Source: Paenibacillus_Z sp042653205
GTDB taxonomy: Bacteria > Bacillota > Bacilli > Paenibacillales > Paenibacillaceae
Direction of reading: 5' to 3'
Length of the DNA: 64,000 nt
NCBI RefSeq assembly: GCF_042653205.1
Contig: NZ_JBHSHY010000011.1
Span: forward strand, 1-64,000
Part shown: positions 24,701 through 32,631 of the stretch, in pieces
Numbering within the stretch: position 1 is the stretch's first letter
Layout of the letters: the number at the start of each line of letters is the position of its first letter
Program-made: the position numbers and the translations under genes
Notes under the pieces: generated by a model
The model's database searches: none
The model's input: only the letters and a program-made list of their open reading frames with translations
What the model was told of the DNA's origin: nothing

Positions 24701-25107
24701 ACCCAGATCCGGTAGGCGGAGAAAATGTTGTTCACCTTAAGGGCCATAACGCCGCCCTGGGGAGCCGTCCGCACGTTCAAGCGCAAGGTCGCATAGCCGT
24801 CGGCCGGATAATTCGCGCCCGCCGCATGACGATTCCAATAGCCGGGCGCCGTAAAATATCCGGTTGGCTGCGGGGCGCTGCCGCCGCGAAAGTCGTCCGG
24901 CGTTAATAACGCCGACCAGTAGAACGCCCATTCGCCGTTCAGGGCCGCGACCCCGTCCTGCCGGGCATCCCAGCCCGTCAAATCCAGCATGCCGCGATCC
25001 GCCCGGGGGGACGAAGCCGGCTCCGCGCCGGCCGGGCGCACGGCGCAGCCGGCCAGCCCGATCGCGAAGAGCAGGATCAGCAGCAGCAGCCGTGCGCTAT
25101 TCGACAT
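21781..25107 (-). CDS. 7TMR-DISM sensor with two histidine kinase cores and a receiver
   Basis: The 1108-residue protein starts with a signal sequence that contains a lipobox-like LAGC (C21). Then come an extracytoplasmic 7TMR-DISMED2-like jelly-roll domain (about 40-195; AYRIWVNGELVASAG) and seven hydrophobic segments (about 205-410). Kinase core 1 has TSHELRTPLHG at about H441 and ATPase boxes GSGIPE and GTGLGL. A receiver has its Asp in AILDVMLPRMSG at about 754. A second core has HEMNSPIG at about H873, then NLLLNSLLHAY, DDGKGIE and GTGLGLSVV. The DISMED2 fold resembles carbohydrate-binding domains, so a sugar or wall fragment may be the signal (inference). Confidence 0.9.
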   Translation of the reverse strand: MSNSARLLLLILLFAIGLAGCAVRPAGAEPASSPRADRGMLDLTGWDARQDGVAALNGEWAFYWSALLTPDDFRGGSAPQPTGYFTAPGYWNRHAAGANYPADGYATLRLNVRTAPQGGVMALKVNNIFSAYRIWVNGELVASAGQVGTDKGTTVARQIVQTAPFRVEPGRQELEIVVQLANYSYTKSGFQNAIQLGSYARIEALYRRNMEGTFIAFGACTIMALYHLVLYALRRREHSALYLGLFSLFVAIRILFVNDRYIYNWFPDMNWELFCKVPYAVFFFCSIIITTFVRSLYPRYFARPIVVAVQLTGGAATLFCLLTPQRWYDKLLIPFELLACALIVYTLCVLIRAMRDRQAGTLTFLIGFAGLSGTIVHDFLYMSEKTHLGSLTPYGLLIFIAMQSLILAGRFVRAFTEVERMSSRLLAMDKTKDEFLAQTSHELRTPLHGMIGLSESLIDGVAGKLPEQAVHNLQLVVSSGRRLAALVGDVLDYSQLKHKDLQLIRTDIDLRSAVDVVLQLSEPLLGGRRVRLANDVPARLNVSADENRLQQILHNLIGNAVKFTDSGRIAVSASEAGDAVEVRVTDTGSGIPEAVRARMFDAYEQAGGIRREGTGLGLAVTKKLVELHGGTIGIETPPDGGTCVVFTLPRPAARLSAPAPQAAAAGRSPEGGTANPADPDFTDADAIRDRGAEEEDGGRISGARILIVDDEAVNLQVLRNHLTMDGYEVIEAADPEEAMIRLESGFKPDLAILDVMLPRMSGFALCARIRERYSAGELPVIFLTAKPLDVDVIEGFDAGANDYLTKPVVKRELLARIRLHLQLAHWNRALERRVKERTEQLEEALASLQQARSRLIQAEKLASLGELVAGIAHEMNSPIGIGVTASSHLAERTKALLARYGQGPLRKSELEAYLAESSETADILLANLRRAERLIAAFKQVAVDQTFEERRSFNVRAYMEEILLSISPKLKPSGHRVVLHIEPSLETIGYPGAFYHIMTNLLLNSLLHAYDDGTEGTIVIRAEADAKALTVTYADDGKGIEPALIPRIFDPFVTTKRGRGGTGLGLSVVYNLVVQTWGGTIVCDSVAGHGTAFQLVLPLPHATLEGTG

Positions 25108-25729
25108 CCTGCAAGGTCAGCAGTTCGTCCGCGAGCGCGTAGCCGTCCGCGAGCGGGAGGTCGGTTCTGTCCGAGAGGTCGATCGGCCGGTAACTGTTCG
25201 ACGGCATCGATCTGTCCATGATGCCAAGCCGCATGTACGTTTCCGTGACCAGCTCGCTGCAGAAGAAGCTCTTGTACCCCGCTTGCACGCGGAGCAGCTT
25301 GCCTTCGAGCAATTCGAACGCCATTCGTTCGAGCGAAGGGAACGACGCCTCGTGCACTTCCTCGATGAACGCCTTCAATTTCGCCAGCATGGCATCGTTC
25401 CGTTCCCCTGACAGCAGACGGAATGCGAATAGGGCGTCATAGCCGTCGCTGACGTCCGTGGCGATCCGTTCTTTGAGCGTGACGAGCATCGGCCCTGTCT
25501 TGATCCGGTGCTCCATCACGTCCTCGAGCGTCTGCGTCGTGGTCGACTCCCAGAGGAGCGGCTCTTCGAAGCCCGGCAAGCGAACCACCATCCCGATATG
25601 CGACCAGGGCGAGCCCTGCATCACCTCCACTTGGAGGGCCTCCGTAAAGATGCCGTGGCAGAACAGCAGATCCCCCGTCTGCAAGCTTCCTTTAATTTCA
25701 TCGTATGTAACGCGTTTGGTTTTCATCAT
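25097..25729 (-). CDS. YiiX/C92-type permuted papain-like protein
   Basis: The 210-residue protein has the order His then Cys: H44 in SPWSHIGMVVR, and C157 in SFFCSELVTETY, with LLWES between. This is the circularly permuted NlpC/P60 arrangement of YiiX/YebB-like C92 proteins, whose relatives act as amidases or lipid-thioester hydrolases. There is no signal peptide. Its stop overlaps the start of the 7TM kinase by 11 bases, so it is the first gene of the sensory operon. It may edit a lipid or lipoprotein linked to sensing; that link is inferred only from position. Confidence 0.82.
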   Translation of the reverse strand: MMKTKRVTYDEIKGSLQTGDLLFCHGIFTEALQVEVMQGSPWSHIGMVVRLPGFEEPLLWESTTTQTLEDVMEHRIKTGPMLVTLKERIATDVSDGYDALFAFRLLSGERNDAMLAKLKAFIEEVHEASFPSLERMAFELLEGKLLRVQAGYKSFFCSELVTETYMRLGIMDRSMPSNSYRPIDLSDRTDLPLADGYALADELLTLQDVE

Positions 25730-25812
25730 TTTCCTCCTCGGTACGATGGAAAAATACGTGCATTGACTTCTTCATTGTAGCAAATCTTCCGCCGGGCGTG
25801 CAGAGCGCAGCG

Positions 25813-25854
25813 GCAAAAAACCTTGACCCCCGCCGAAGCGGGAGCCAAGGTTAT
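25813..25854 (-). terminator. terminator of the GH78 gene
   Basis: A long stem (ACCTTG-C-CCCGC type with two mismatches) with loop CGAA is followed on the minus strand by six T residues. Confidence 0.8.
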
Positions 25855-25912
25855 GCCATGCAGATTTGAATATTGCGTAAGAAGCCTGCGGGTCCCGGCA
25901 AAGCCGCCGGCG

Positions 25913-28309
25913 CTACTTCCGAGCCGCCGCGGGGAGCGGGCACGACAGCGCGATGTCGGCATGCGCGGCCTCGTGGCGGGAGCCGTCCGGCAGCACGACC
26001 ACCGCCGGCACGCCTGCGGGCACCTTGGCCAGCAGCGCGAAGCGGCCGTCCTTGATCTCCCAGCGGACCTGCACGCTGCCTTGGCGCGTCGGCACGGTGC
26101 CCTCGGCCCATTCCTGGCCCGCCGGCTTCGGCGCGATGCGGATCGCCGCGAAGCCCGGCCGTTCCGGCTGGACGCCGAGCGTCTCGGCCGCGTACTCGTG
26201 CAGCGGCAGCGCGCTCCAGGCATGGCAATCGCTCCGCTGATGGACCGGGTCCTCGACCCACGCCGTCAGCCCGAGCGCGATTTGATCCTTCCACGGCTTC
26301 CACAGCTGCTCGGTCCGGGCGTAGAGGCCCGTTTTCGCCAGCGCGCGGAACGTGTAGTGGCTCATGGAGAACGACGTCGCCGGCAGCTCCGCGCGCGCCA
26401 GCGTCCGCTCCAGCAAGCCGCGCGCTTCCTCGCCCTCGGCCGCCCCGGAGAGCACCGCCCAGATCTGCGCGTGCTGGCTGAACATCGGCACGTCCGGCCC
26501 GTCGCGGTACAGCTCCGCTGACGCGTCGTAGCACGCGCCGCGGATCGACGCGTTGACCGCGAGCGCCCGCGCGCGGTATTCCGCCGCCGTGTCCCCGCGG
26601 CCCGCCGCTTCGTTCAGCTCGGCGCCCTGCAGCAGCGACAGCGCGTACATGGCGTTATACACGGTGAGCGCCCCGTTATGCCGTGCGGGCGGCGCGCCCG
26701 CGTTGTCGTGCCACGCCGTCACCCAATCGACGAACGCCCAATACGGCTCGGGAATGTACCCGACGAGGCCGTCGTCCCCGACCCGCCGGTCGAACCAGCC
26801 GAGCACGGCGTCGATCGTCGGCAAGTAGCGGCGGACGAGCTGCCCGTCTCCGAAGTGCGCGTAATGGTCGTGCACCATCTGGACCCAAAACAGCGCGAAC
26901 CCCGGAATCACCTGCCGCGACACGGACGGATAGCGGCTCTGCAGCATGCCCGACGGCATGAGCGAGCTGTGGAAATCGTCGATCGTCTTGCGCGCGAGCC
27001 GGTCGTCCCCGCTGACCGCGTACGTGAACAGCGCCTGCGACTTCGCGTCCATGATGTACTGCATCTGCTCGTAGTACGGCGTGTCCTCGTACGTGTCCTG
27101 CATGCAGCCGCGCAGCGTGTTCAAGCTGATGCGCCACATGTCGTCCGTCAGCGGATCCGAGCTGCGCACGGCGCCGAGCTCCTCGAGCGGATAGCCGGTC
27201 TCGCGCCAGCCGAGCCGCGCCACGGTCAGCGGCGCGTCGCCCGCCTGAATGACGGCGCGGACGAACCGGAACGCCCGGCGGCCCATCGGCTCGTACGTCT
27301 CCGGCTCCCCGGACGTGCCCCAGCCCGCCGGGAAGAACCGGTCGTCGTTGCCGGTCAGCGTCTTGCCGGCCATGTCGTCGCGGACGGCTTTCCGCACGCC
27401 GCCGTGCAGCTCGGGCTGCGCGAATTCGTAGGCTTCCGCGTACAGCAGCTCGATCCGGCCGCCGCGCCCGCCCTGCACCGCCAGCTGGACGTAGCCCGTC
27501 GTCAGCCGGCCCGCGTCCAGCTCCAGCGCGACGGTCTCGCCCGGCTGCACCGTAAGCGGGAACAGCCCGCCGGCCGGGCTCTTCTCCTCGGCCGCGAGGC
27601 CTTCGGCGCGCATGAGCCGCGCGAAGTCCTGCTCGGTCTCCCGCAGCGGCGGAATCGGGCGCGGCGTCAGCTGCCACGGCATCAGCTGGCCCCAGAAGCG
27701 GTCCAGCGGCGCGAGCGGCCGCGCGCAGACGTCCCACGCGGAATCGTCGAATCCGGCCTCGCGCCAGCCGGCCGGAATCCGGTCGCCGCGCACTTCCTCC
27801 GTCCCGCCGACGAACAGCGTCTTGGTCTCCCGGCCGATCCGGACCGCGTCGCACGGCAGCAGCTTCCACGAGGCATCCGTGTCCAGGGCTGCCAGCGCCG
27901 AGCCTTGCTTGTCCTTCAGCTGGCCCTGCAGCCAGAGGCCCCCGGCGTCCGCGCGCCATTCCGACAGCGGGCCGCCGTCGGAGCCGCCGCCCGTCAGGAG
28001 GCTCGGATAATGCACGACTTCGACCGCGATCGCGTTGTGTCCTTCGCGCAAATACGGCGCCAGATCGACCGTATCGTAATAATGGCGCCAATTGTCGCCT
28101 TTACATGGGCCGCGCAGCACGAAGGTTCCGTTGACGTACAGGCGGTACTTGCTGTCGGCGGTCACGTCCGCCAGCAGCTCGGCCGCGGCGGGATCGGCGA
28201 CGTCGAACGTTTTGCGGTACAGCGTTCGCTGCTGCATCCGCTCTGACACAAGGCCGGAGCCGGCGTCCGGGCGAATCCATTTTGCCGTCCAGGCATGCTG
28301 ATGTTCCAT
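25913..28309 (-). CDS. GH78 alpha-L-rhamnosidase
   Basis: About 798 residues. The N-terminus is a beta-sandwich region (TLYRKTFDV, YRLYVNGTFVLRGPCKGD), followed by carbohydrate-binding-like strands and an (alpha/alpha)6 barrel. The catalytic-region signature DTYEDTPYYEQMQYIMDAKSQ begins at about residue 400, with VDWVTAWHDNAG and WSALPLHEY later. Such enzymes release terminal L-rhamnose from plant glycosides and pectin side chains. There is no signal peptide, so it is intracellular. ATG 28309 (MEHQHAW) has AAGAGGTG 4-5 bases upstream; the open frame above it runs into the divergent AraC gene and is not coding. The AraC regulator next door is the likely activator. Confidence 0.9.
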   Translation of the reverse strand: MEHQHAWTAKWIRPDAGSGLVSERMQQRTLYRKTFDVADPAAAELLADVTADSKYRLYVNGTFVLRGPCKGDNWRHYYDTVDLAPYLREGHNAIAVEVVHYPSLLTGGGSDGGPLSEWRADAGGLWLQGQLKDKQGSALAALDTDASWKLLPCDAVRIGRETKTLFVGGTEEVRGDRIPAGWREAGFDDSAWDVCARPLAPLDRFWGQLMPWQLTPRPIPPLRETEQDFARLMRAEGLAAEEKSPAGGLFPLTVQPGETVALELDAGRLTTGYVQLAVQGGRGGRIELLYAEAYEFAQPELHGGVRKAVRDDMAGKTLTGNDDRFFPAGWGTSGEPETYEPMGRRAFRFVRAVIQAGDAPLTVARLGWRETGYPLEELGAVRSSDPLTDDMWRISLNTLRGCMQDTYEDTPYYEQMQYIMDAKSQALFTYAVSGDDRLARKTIDDFHSSLMPSGMLQSRYPSVSRQVIPGFALFWVQMVHDHYAHFGDGQLVRRYLPTIDAVLGWFDRRVGDDGLVGYIPEPYWAFVDWVTAWHDNAGAPPARHNGALTVYNAMYALSLLQGAELNEAAGRGDTAAEYRARALAVNASIRGACYDASAELYRDGPDVPMFSQHAQIWAVLSGAAEGEEARGLLERTLARAELPATSFSMSHYTFRALAKTGLYARTEQLWKPWKDQIALGLTAWVEDPVHQRSDCHAWSALPLHEYAAETLGVQPERPGFAAIRIAPKPAGQEWAEGTVPTRQGSVQVRWEIKDGRFALLAKVPAGVPAVVVLPDGSRHEAAHADIALSCPLPAAARK

Positions 28310-28338
28310 CTCGCACCTCTTCCTTCCGTATCCAAAAT

Positions 28339-28375
28339 GAAAGCGCTTGACATTTCTATTATAGAAAGTTACAAC
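28339..28375. promoter_or_regulatory. GH78/AraC divergent control region
   Basis: On the plus strand TTGACA (28347-28352) and TACAAC (28370-28375) are 17 bases apart and would drive the AraC gene. A perfect 15-base dyad TTTCTAT-T-ATAGAAA fills 28353-28367. A partial catabolite element (TGAAAGCGCTTGAC, 28338-28351) overlaps the -35 box; it keeps the core but not the last two consensus bases. Confidence 0.6.
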
Positions 28376-28447
28376 GAAGGAAAGCGGGGTTATCGATTCA
28401 ATGAAAGGGCATATCGGTTCAGTTCGATCGAGGGGGGACAACGCGAG

Positions 28448-29302
28448 ATGGCGGAGAAGCGAAAATTCACGCACGCGCAGCTGATCCGGCCGGACGAGGG
28501 CATCCGCGTGCATCTGCTGCATAACGGGCTGTACCGGTCCGTCGGCGCGCACGCGCACGATTTCGTGGAGCTGCTGTACGTCCGTTCGGGGAAGGCGATC
28601 CATCGCGTGAACGACAAGACGTTCCGGGCCGGGGCGGGCGACGCGTTCGTCATCCAAGCCGGCGACACGCATTCGTTCGAGCCGATCACGCCGTATTTCG
28701 AATGGATCGACTGCCTGTTCCTGCCCGCGTTCGTCGATTACGACGTGCGCTCCCTGCTGTCGAGCCGCAAATATTTCTCCGGGGACGGCATGGAAACGGA
28801 CTATCTCATGCAGGCCATGCTGCGGGAATACGAGGCGAAGAAGCCGGCCTATCTGACCAAGCTCAGGGGGTACATGCTCGCGCTGCTGGCCGAGCTCGGG
28901 CGGCAGATCGAGCAGCGCGCGGACCTAAACTACGGGAGCCGCAAAAAAATACGGCTGCTGCAGGAGGCCGTCGAATACGTGCACCTGCATCACCGCGACA
29001 AAATCACGCTCGACACCGCCGCTGCAAAGCTCGGCATCAGCCGCAGCACGCTTAACCGGCTGTTCCGCGGCCACGCGAACGACAGCTTCGCCGGCTTCGT
29101 CAACGCGTACCGGCTGGAGCGCTGCGGCCGCCTGCTCCGCGCCGGCGACCTGTCCGTCCGCGACGCGGCGCTGGAATGCGGCTTCGCGGACGTGAAGCAT
29201 TTCCGCACGCTGTTCCGGCGGCGGTTCGGCATGACGCCGGGCGAATTCCGGCGCGCGGCGGCCGACCCGGCGGAGGTTCCGGGCGAGCCCGGCCGGCTCT
29301 GA
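28448..29302 (+). CDS. AraC family regulator with cupin domain (rhamnoside control)
   Basis: The 284-residue protein has an N-terminal cupin (VGAHAHDFVELLYVRSGK, then GDAFVIQAGDTHSFEP) and a C-terminal double HTH (KITLDTAAAKLGISRSTLNRLF and DAALECGFADVKHFRTLFRRRFGMTP). It is divergent from the GH78 gene with about 140 bases between them, the normal layout for a sugar-responsive activator. ATG 28448 has a G-rich site upstream. The ligand is probably rhamnose or a rhamnoside, inferred from the neighbour. Confidence 0.9.
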   Translation: MAEKRKFTHAQLIRPDEGIRVHLLHNGLYRSVGAHAHDFVELLYVRSGKAIHRVNDKTFRAGAGDAFVIQAGDTHSFEPITPYFEWIDCLFLPAFVDYDVRSLLSSRKYFSGDGMETDYLMQAMLREYEAKKPAYLTKLRGYMLALLAELGRQIEQRADLNYGSRKKIRLLQEAVEYVHLHHRDKITLDTAAAKLGISRSTLNRLFRGHANDSFAGFVNAYRLERCGRLLRAGDLSVRDAALECGFADVKHFRTLFRRRFGMTPGEFRRAAADPAEVPGEPGRL

Positions 29303-29533
29303 TCCAGCCGGCGCAGGCCCGATTGCCGGGCGAACTGGCGGGCGCCGCGGGCGCGCGCGGGAACCGGGCGGCTCCGGCGGACGGGGGCGACAACAGGCCG
29401 CCGCCGGACGCACGGACGGGCGCGCGGCCAGGTGCTTCGCGCGATCCGCGGCGGCCGCACTGCTGGGCCGCGAGACGAGACGCGAACAGCCCCGGCACGG
29501 AGCCGAGGCTGTTCGGGATGTCGCGCCGGCCGC

Positions 29534-30331
29534 TTATCCCGCGGGCGGATACGCCTTCGTCCACGTATGGTCCTTGCGCATGACCGCGTCCGATTTCAGG
29601 AAATAGGCATGTCTCGCCTGTCCCGGCCGGTCCGGCAGGGGGTCGTCCCAAGTCGTGTCCATATGGTACCACCGGCCTTCCGCCTTCACGAGGTTCCACA
29701 CATGGCTGCCGGAGTCCACGCGGCCTTCCGCGATCCGCGTCTCGATGCCGGCGAGCTTCAGCATGCGGTACGCCAGCAGCGCATAGCCCTGGCATACCGC
29801 GGTTCCGGCCGCAAGCGCGTCGTAGGCGGTGTAATGCCGCAGCGCCGTGTCGTACGCGACATGCGCGACGATCCAGTCGTGGATCGCCCGGACGCGCTCC
29901 CGTTCGCCGGCGGCGTCCTTCAGAATCGCGGGCAGCACGCCGCGCAGCCGCTCGTCCACCCGCGCCGTCTCGGCCGCGGTTTCGCGGTACGCGACCTCCA
30001 CGCGGACGTCGGCCGCCGCGCCGCGCCGGCGGATCGTATACAGATAAGCGTCCACGTTGTACGCCACATAATCGTCCCGCGCGAGCGTCTCCTTCAGCAG
30101 CGCCGCAATGCCCGCGGACAGCTCCTCCCGGTCGCCGGCATACGCGAAGGCGATATCGGTCTTGCGCTGTTCCAGCTCCGCGTAGATCGCGTCGCCCATC
30201 TGCTCCAGTTCCGTGTAGATCGCGCCGCCCATCTGCCCGGAGGACGCCGCGCCGATGCGGTTGCCGTCGAATCCGAGCCCCGCGAACAATACCGATGCGG
30301 CCAGCGCGATACGGCCCAATCGCCGCAGCAT
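29534..30331 (-). CDS. exported transglutaminase-like protein
   Basis: The 265-residue protein starts MLRRLGRIALAASVLFAGLG, a signal peptide, followed by a helical region. The transglutaminase-like core has C180 (GTAVCQGYALLAYRM), H210 (GSHVWNLV) and D225 (HMDTTWDDP), a complete Cys-His-Asp triad. Bacterial members are mostly cysteine proteases or peptide-crosslinking enzymes at the cell surface. ATG 30331 is preceded by GGGGGAGG; the open frame upstream of it is non-coding. A hairpin at about 29,483-29,517 lacks a T run. The substrate is unknown. Confidence 0.85.
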   Translation of the reverse strand: MLRRLGRIALAASVLFAGLGFDGNRIGAASSGQMGGAIYTELEQMGDAIYAELEQRKTDIAFAYAGDREELSAGIAALLKETLARDDYVAYNVDAYLYTIRRRGAAADVRVEVAYRETAAETARVDERLRGVLPAILKDAAGERERVRAIHDWIVAHVAYDTALRHYTAYDALAAGTAVCQGYALLAYRMLKLAGIETRIAEGRVDSGSHVWNLVKAEGRWYHMDTTWDDPLPDRPGQARHAYFLKSDAVMRKDHTWTKAYPPAG

Positions 30332-30591
30332 GCGTCCTCCCCCTTTCGACTCCGTTCCATAGCATGTCTCTCTACTATGTATGCCCAGAAATTGGGCGAT
30401 CCGAACATGCCGGGCTATACGAGGTTCCCCTATTAGGCGTTCGTTTCGCTTCCCGATTCGATCCTGAGCCGCGAGATGGAACGCGCGGTCCATGCGGCGA
30501 TACCCGCGCGCATTGCGAACTGGTTCCCGGCCGCTGTCCTGGCCCGGCATCCATCCCCGGAGGCCAATGTCCTTCCATGGCGAACATACAG

Positions 30592-30619
30592 ACAACTTCC
30601 TTTCCAGCGACATAGGATA
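30592..30619 (+). promoter_or_regulatory. sigma-K-like promoter of the coat gene
   Basis: CATAGGATA (30611-30619) fits the sigma-K -10 pattern CATANNNTA, and an AC dinucleotide (30592-30593) lies 17 bases upstream, as in the -35 pattern. It is about 36 bases before the coat gene start. The rest of 30332-30654 shows no gene. Confidence 0.55.
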
Positions 30620-30654
30620 TAGGGAATCGAGCGAGAGAAAGGAGATGAAACGAG

Positions 30655-30951
30655 ATGAGCTATATGCACCCATATAACCCAACCCACGTCATGGGCGCCG
30701 CCGATGCACATTTCTGTCCCGACTGCCCGACCCAATCCGTTTTCGATCCGCCGGTCACGCTGTACGAAAACTACTACCACCCTCAACTGGTCAACGTCAT
30801 CCAACAGGTAGAGGTCGTCAAACAACATCACTGCTGCCCGGTCTACCACAAATCCTACGTGTTCACCGAGAAGGACGTCATGGTTCGCGGCGGCAAACGC
30901 GCCACGATTTCGTCCAAATCGTCCGCTAAAAAACGTTCCAAAAAACGCTGA
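30655..30951 (+). CDS. CotD-like spore coat protein
   Basis: The 98-residue protein is rich in His, Tyr and Cys in the first two thirds (MSYMHPYNPTHVMGAADAHF, VKQHHCCPVYHKSYVF) and ends in a basic tail (KKRSKKR). This composition fits inner-coat proteins of the CotD type. AGGAGATG lies 7 bases before the ATG, and a sigma-K-like promoter is present. The exact family is uncertain because sequence identity in such proteins is low. It is monocistronic and ends at a strong terminator. Confidence 0.6.
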   Translation: MSYMHPYNPTHVMGAADAHFCPDCPTQSVFDPPVTLYENYYHPQLVNVIQQVEVVKQHHCCPVYHKSYVFTEKDVMVRGGKRATISSKSSAKKRSKKR

Positions 30952-31035
30952 TTCCGCCATCTCCCCAGACGTCCTACCGAACGCTGCAGCCGTACCCGTG
31001 CACGCTCCTTCCTTCGCAGCAGCCATCGCAGCGAG

Positions 31036-31066
31036 AAGCCCGGCGCCCCCGCGCCGGGTTTTTTCG
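31036..31066 (+). terminator. terminator of the coat gene
   Basis: CCCGGCGC-CCC-GCGCCGGG is followed by six T residues. Confidence 0.85.
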
Positions 31067-31125
31067 CGTTATCGGCAGGCTCGCGCGGGGCTGCCGGTCT
31101 TCCGGACCGGTTTTGGCGCGCGGAT

Positions 31126-31154
31126 TTGCATTTGCACGGCCCTTGCACTACAAT
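31126..31154 (+). promoter_or_regulatory. promoter of the aldo/keto reductase gene
   Basis: TTGCAT (31126-31131) and TACAAT (31149-31154) are 17 bases apart; the start codon is about 90 bases downstream. Confidence 0.65.
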
Positions 31155-31244
31155 CTTGGCGACGGGGCAAGCCAATCGCTCCCAGCATGCTGTCATCGTC
31201 CCTGCAGCTGCACGTTCCATTCCATCGTACAGGAGGTTATCGTT

Positions 31245-32114
31245 ATGTCTATCGCACAGTCCAACGCAGCCGCTTCGGGCACGTATGCCGTCGGCGGCGA
31301 TCTGTCCGTCAACCGGCTCGGCTACGGCACGATGCAGCTGACCGGCCCCGGGGTTTGGGGCGATCCCAAGGATCCGGACGAGGCCGTCCGCGTCCTGCGC
31401 CGCGCCGCCGAGCTCGGCGTCAATTTCATCGACACGGCCGACGCTTACGGGCCGTTCACCGCGGATTTGCTGCTTCGCAAGGCGCTGCATCCGTACAAGG
31501 GCGGCATCGTCATCGCCACGAAGGCGGGCCTTACCCGCTCCGGCCCGGACGTCTGGAAGCCGGTCGGCCGTCCGGAATATTTACGCCAGCAGACAGAGCT
31601 CAACCTGCGCCATCTCGGCGTGGAGCGCATCGACCTTATGCAGCTGCACCGGATCGACCCGAAGGTGCCGCTCGAAGAGCAGATCGGCGAGCTCGCCTTG
31701 CTGCAGCAGGAAGGCAAGATCCGCCATATCGGGCTGAGCCAGGTCGGCGTGGACGAGCTGAAGGCCGCGGGCGCCATCGCGAAGATCGCTTCCGTGCAAA
31801 ATCTGTACAACCTCTCGAACCGCGAGTCCGAAGAGGTGCTGAACTACGCGGAGGCGAACGGCATCGCGTTCATTCCGTGGTTCCCGCTCGCCACCGGCGC
31901 GCTCGCGAAGGAAGGCGGTCCGCTGGACGCTATCGCCAAAAAATACGACGCGAAGCCGTCGCAGATCGCGCTGGCTTGGCTGCTGAAGCGTTCGCCGGCC
32001 ATGCTGCCGATTCCGGGCACGTCGAGCGTGGCGCACGTCGAGGAGAACATCGCCGCCGCCGGCGTCGCGCTCTCGGACGAGGACTTCGCCGCGTTGTCCG
32101 CGCTCGTGAAGTAG
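31245..32114 (+). CDS. aldo/keto reductase
   Basis: The 289-residue protein has the AKR barrel motifs: NRLGYGTMQLTG, NFIDTADAYGPF with the catalytic Asp and Tyr, VIATKAGL with the Lys, and QLHRID with the His. The NADPH-site region is near IPGTSSVAHVEENI. It belongs to the soluble, monomeric oxidoreductases that reduce aldehydes and ketones with NADPH. AGGAGG lies 8 bases before ATG 31245; the frame upstream is non-coding. A sigma-A promoter and a strong terminator make it monocistronic. Confidence 0.93.
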   Translation: MSIAQSNAAASGTYAVGGDLSVNRLGYGTMQLTGPGVWGDPKDPDEAVRVLRRAAELGVNFIDTADAYGPFTADLLLRKALHPYKGGIVIATKAGLTRSGPDVWKPVGRPEYLRQQTELNLRHLGVERIDLMQLHRIDPKVPLEEQIGELALLQQEGKIRHIGLSQVGVDELKAAGAIAKIASVQNLYNLSNRESEEVLNYAEANGIAFIPWFPLATGALAKEGGPLDAIAKKYDAKPSQIALAWLLKRSPAMLPIPGTSSVAHVEENIAAAGVALSDEDFAALSALVK

Positions 32115-32178
32115 CCGCGCGTCCGGGCTGGCGCTCGCGAGTCTCCTCGCGGCCGCCGTCCGCGCGGCACCGCATGCT

Positions 32179-32218
32179 AACGGCCGTTCGGGCTTCCCGC
32201 CCGAACGGCCGTTTTTTT
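32179..32218 (+). terminator. terminator of the aldo/keto reductase gene
   Basis: A perfect 14-bp stem beginning ACGGCCGTTCGGGC with a short loop is followed by seven T residues. Confidence 0.92.
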
Positions 32219-32339
32219 GCTGCTGCCGCTAATTGTTCGCTGGATGCCGCCGCCGTAGGACCCGGCTGCCGGCAAACCGGCGGCCAAGGCCCGGTCCCCA
32301 AGCCTCCGACATACCGTCCTCCTGGCAAGCCGCAGCCGC

Positions 32340-32564
32340 TCATCGCATCCGAGGTGCCGTTGCCCCGGATTCCGCGAGTCTCGAGTTCATGTAGGTTACT
32401 GGATCACCTTCTTGCCCGGATTCTTCGACTATTCCCGCCAGGCAGGTTACCAAATCACCCTCTTCATCCAAACCACAATGTACTCCGCACCATGCAGGTG
32501 ATCTCGCCGCCTTCTCCTGCCAAAACGCCCCGTCCCATGCAGACTGCCCCGCATCTACCGCCAA
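32340..32564 (-). other. possible decayed repeat-coding stretch (EGDxVTYM-like units)
   Basis: An open frame of 74 codons has only a TTG start and no convincing ribosome site, so I do not call it a gene. It holds two related units, DEEGDLVTCL and QEGDPVTYM; a third, EGGEITCM, is in another frame. Bases 32388-32415 match 11133-11160 at 25 of 28 positions. This looks like a remnant of a repeat-bearing sequence also present near 11.1 kb. The rest of 32115-32631 has only terminators. Confidence 0.4.
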
Positions 32565-32570
32565 ATTAAC

Positions 32571-32598
32571 AAGACTGCCCCAACCTCGGGGCAGTCTA
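32571..32598 (-). terminator. terminator of the nitroreductase gene
   Basis: AGACTGCCCC and GGGGCAGTCT form a 10-bp stem with a 6-base loop; only a weak T-rich stretch follows. Confidence 0.6.
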
Positions 32599-32631
32599 CT
32601 CCGGGCAGGCGCGCAATCCGGCGCCCGACGG

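Noticed and set aside
28310..28672. N-terminal extension of the rhamnosidase by about 120 codons
   Set aside because: It overlaps the divergent AraC gene and promoter region. The ATG at 28309 has a good ribosome site and the family N-terminus begins there.
29483..29517. Terminator after the transglutaminase gene
   Set aside because: A hairpin with GAACAGCC and GGCTGTTC arms is present, but no T run follows on either strand.
30332..30682. Upstream extension of the transglutaminase frame
   Set aside because: The signal peptide and GGGGGAGG site at 30331 define the start; the extension covers the coat promoter.
32340..32564. 74-codon gene on the minus strand
   Set aside because: Only a TTG start, no ribosome site, and one related unit lies in another frame; treated as a remnant.
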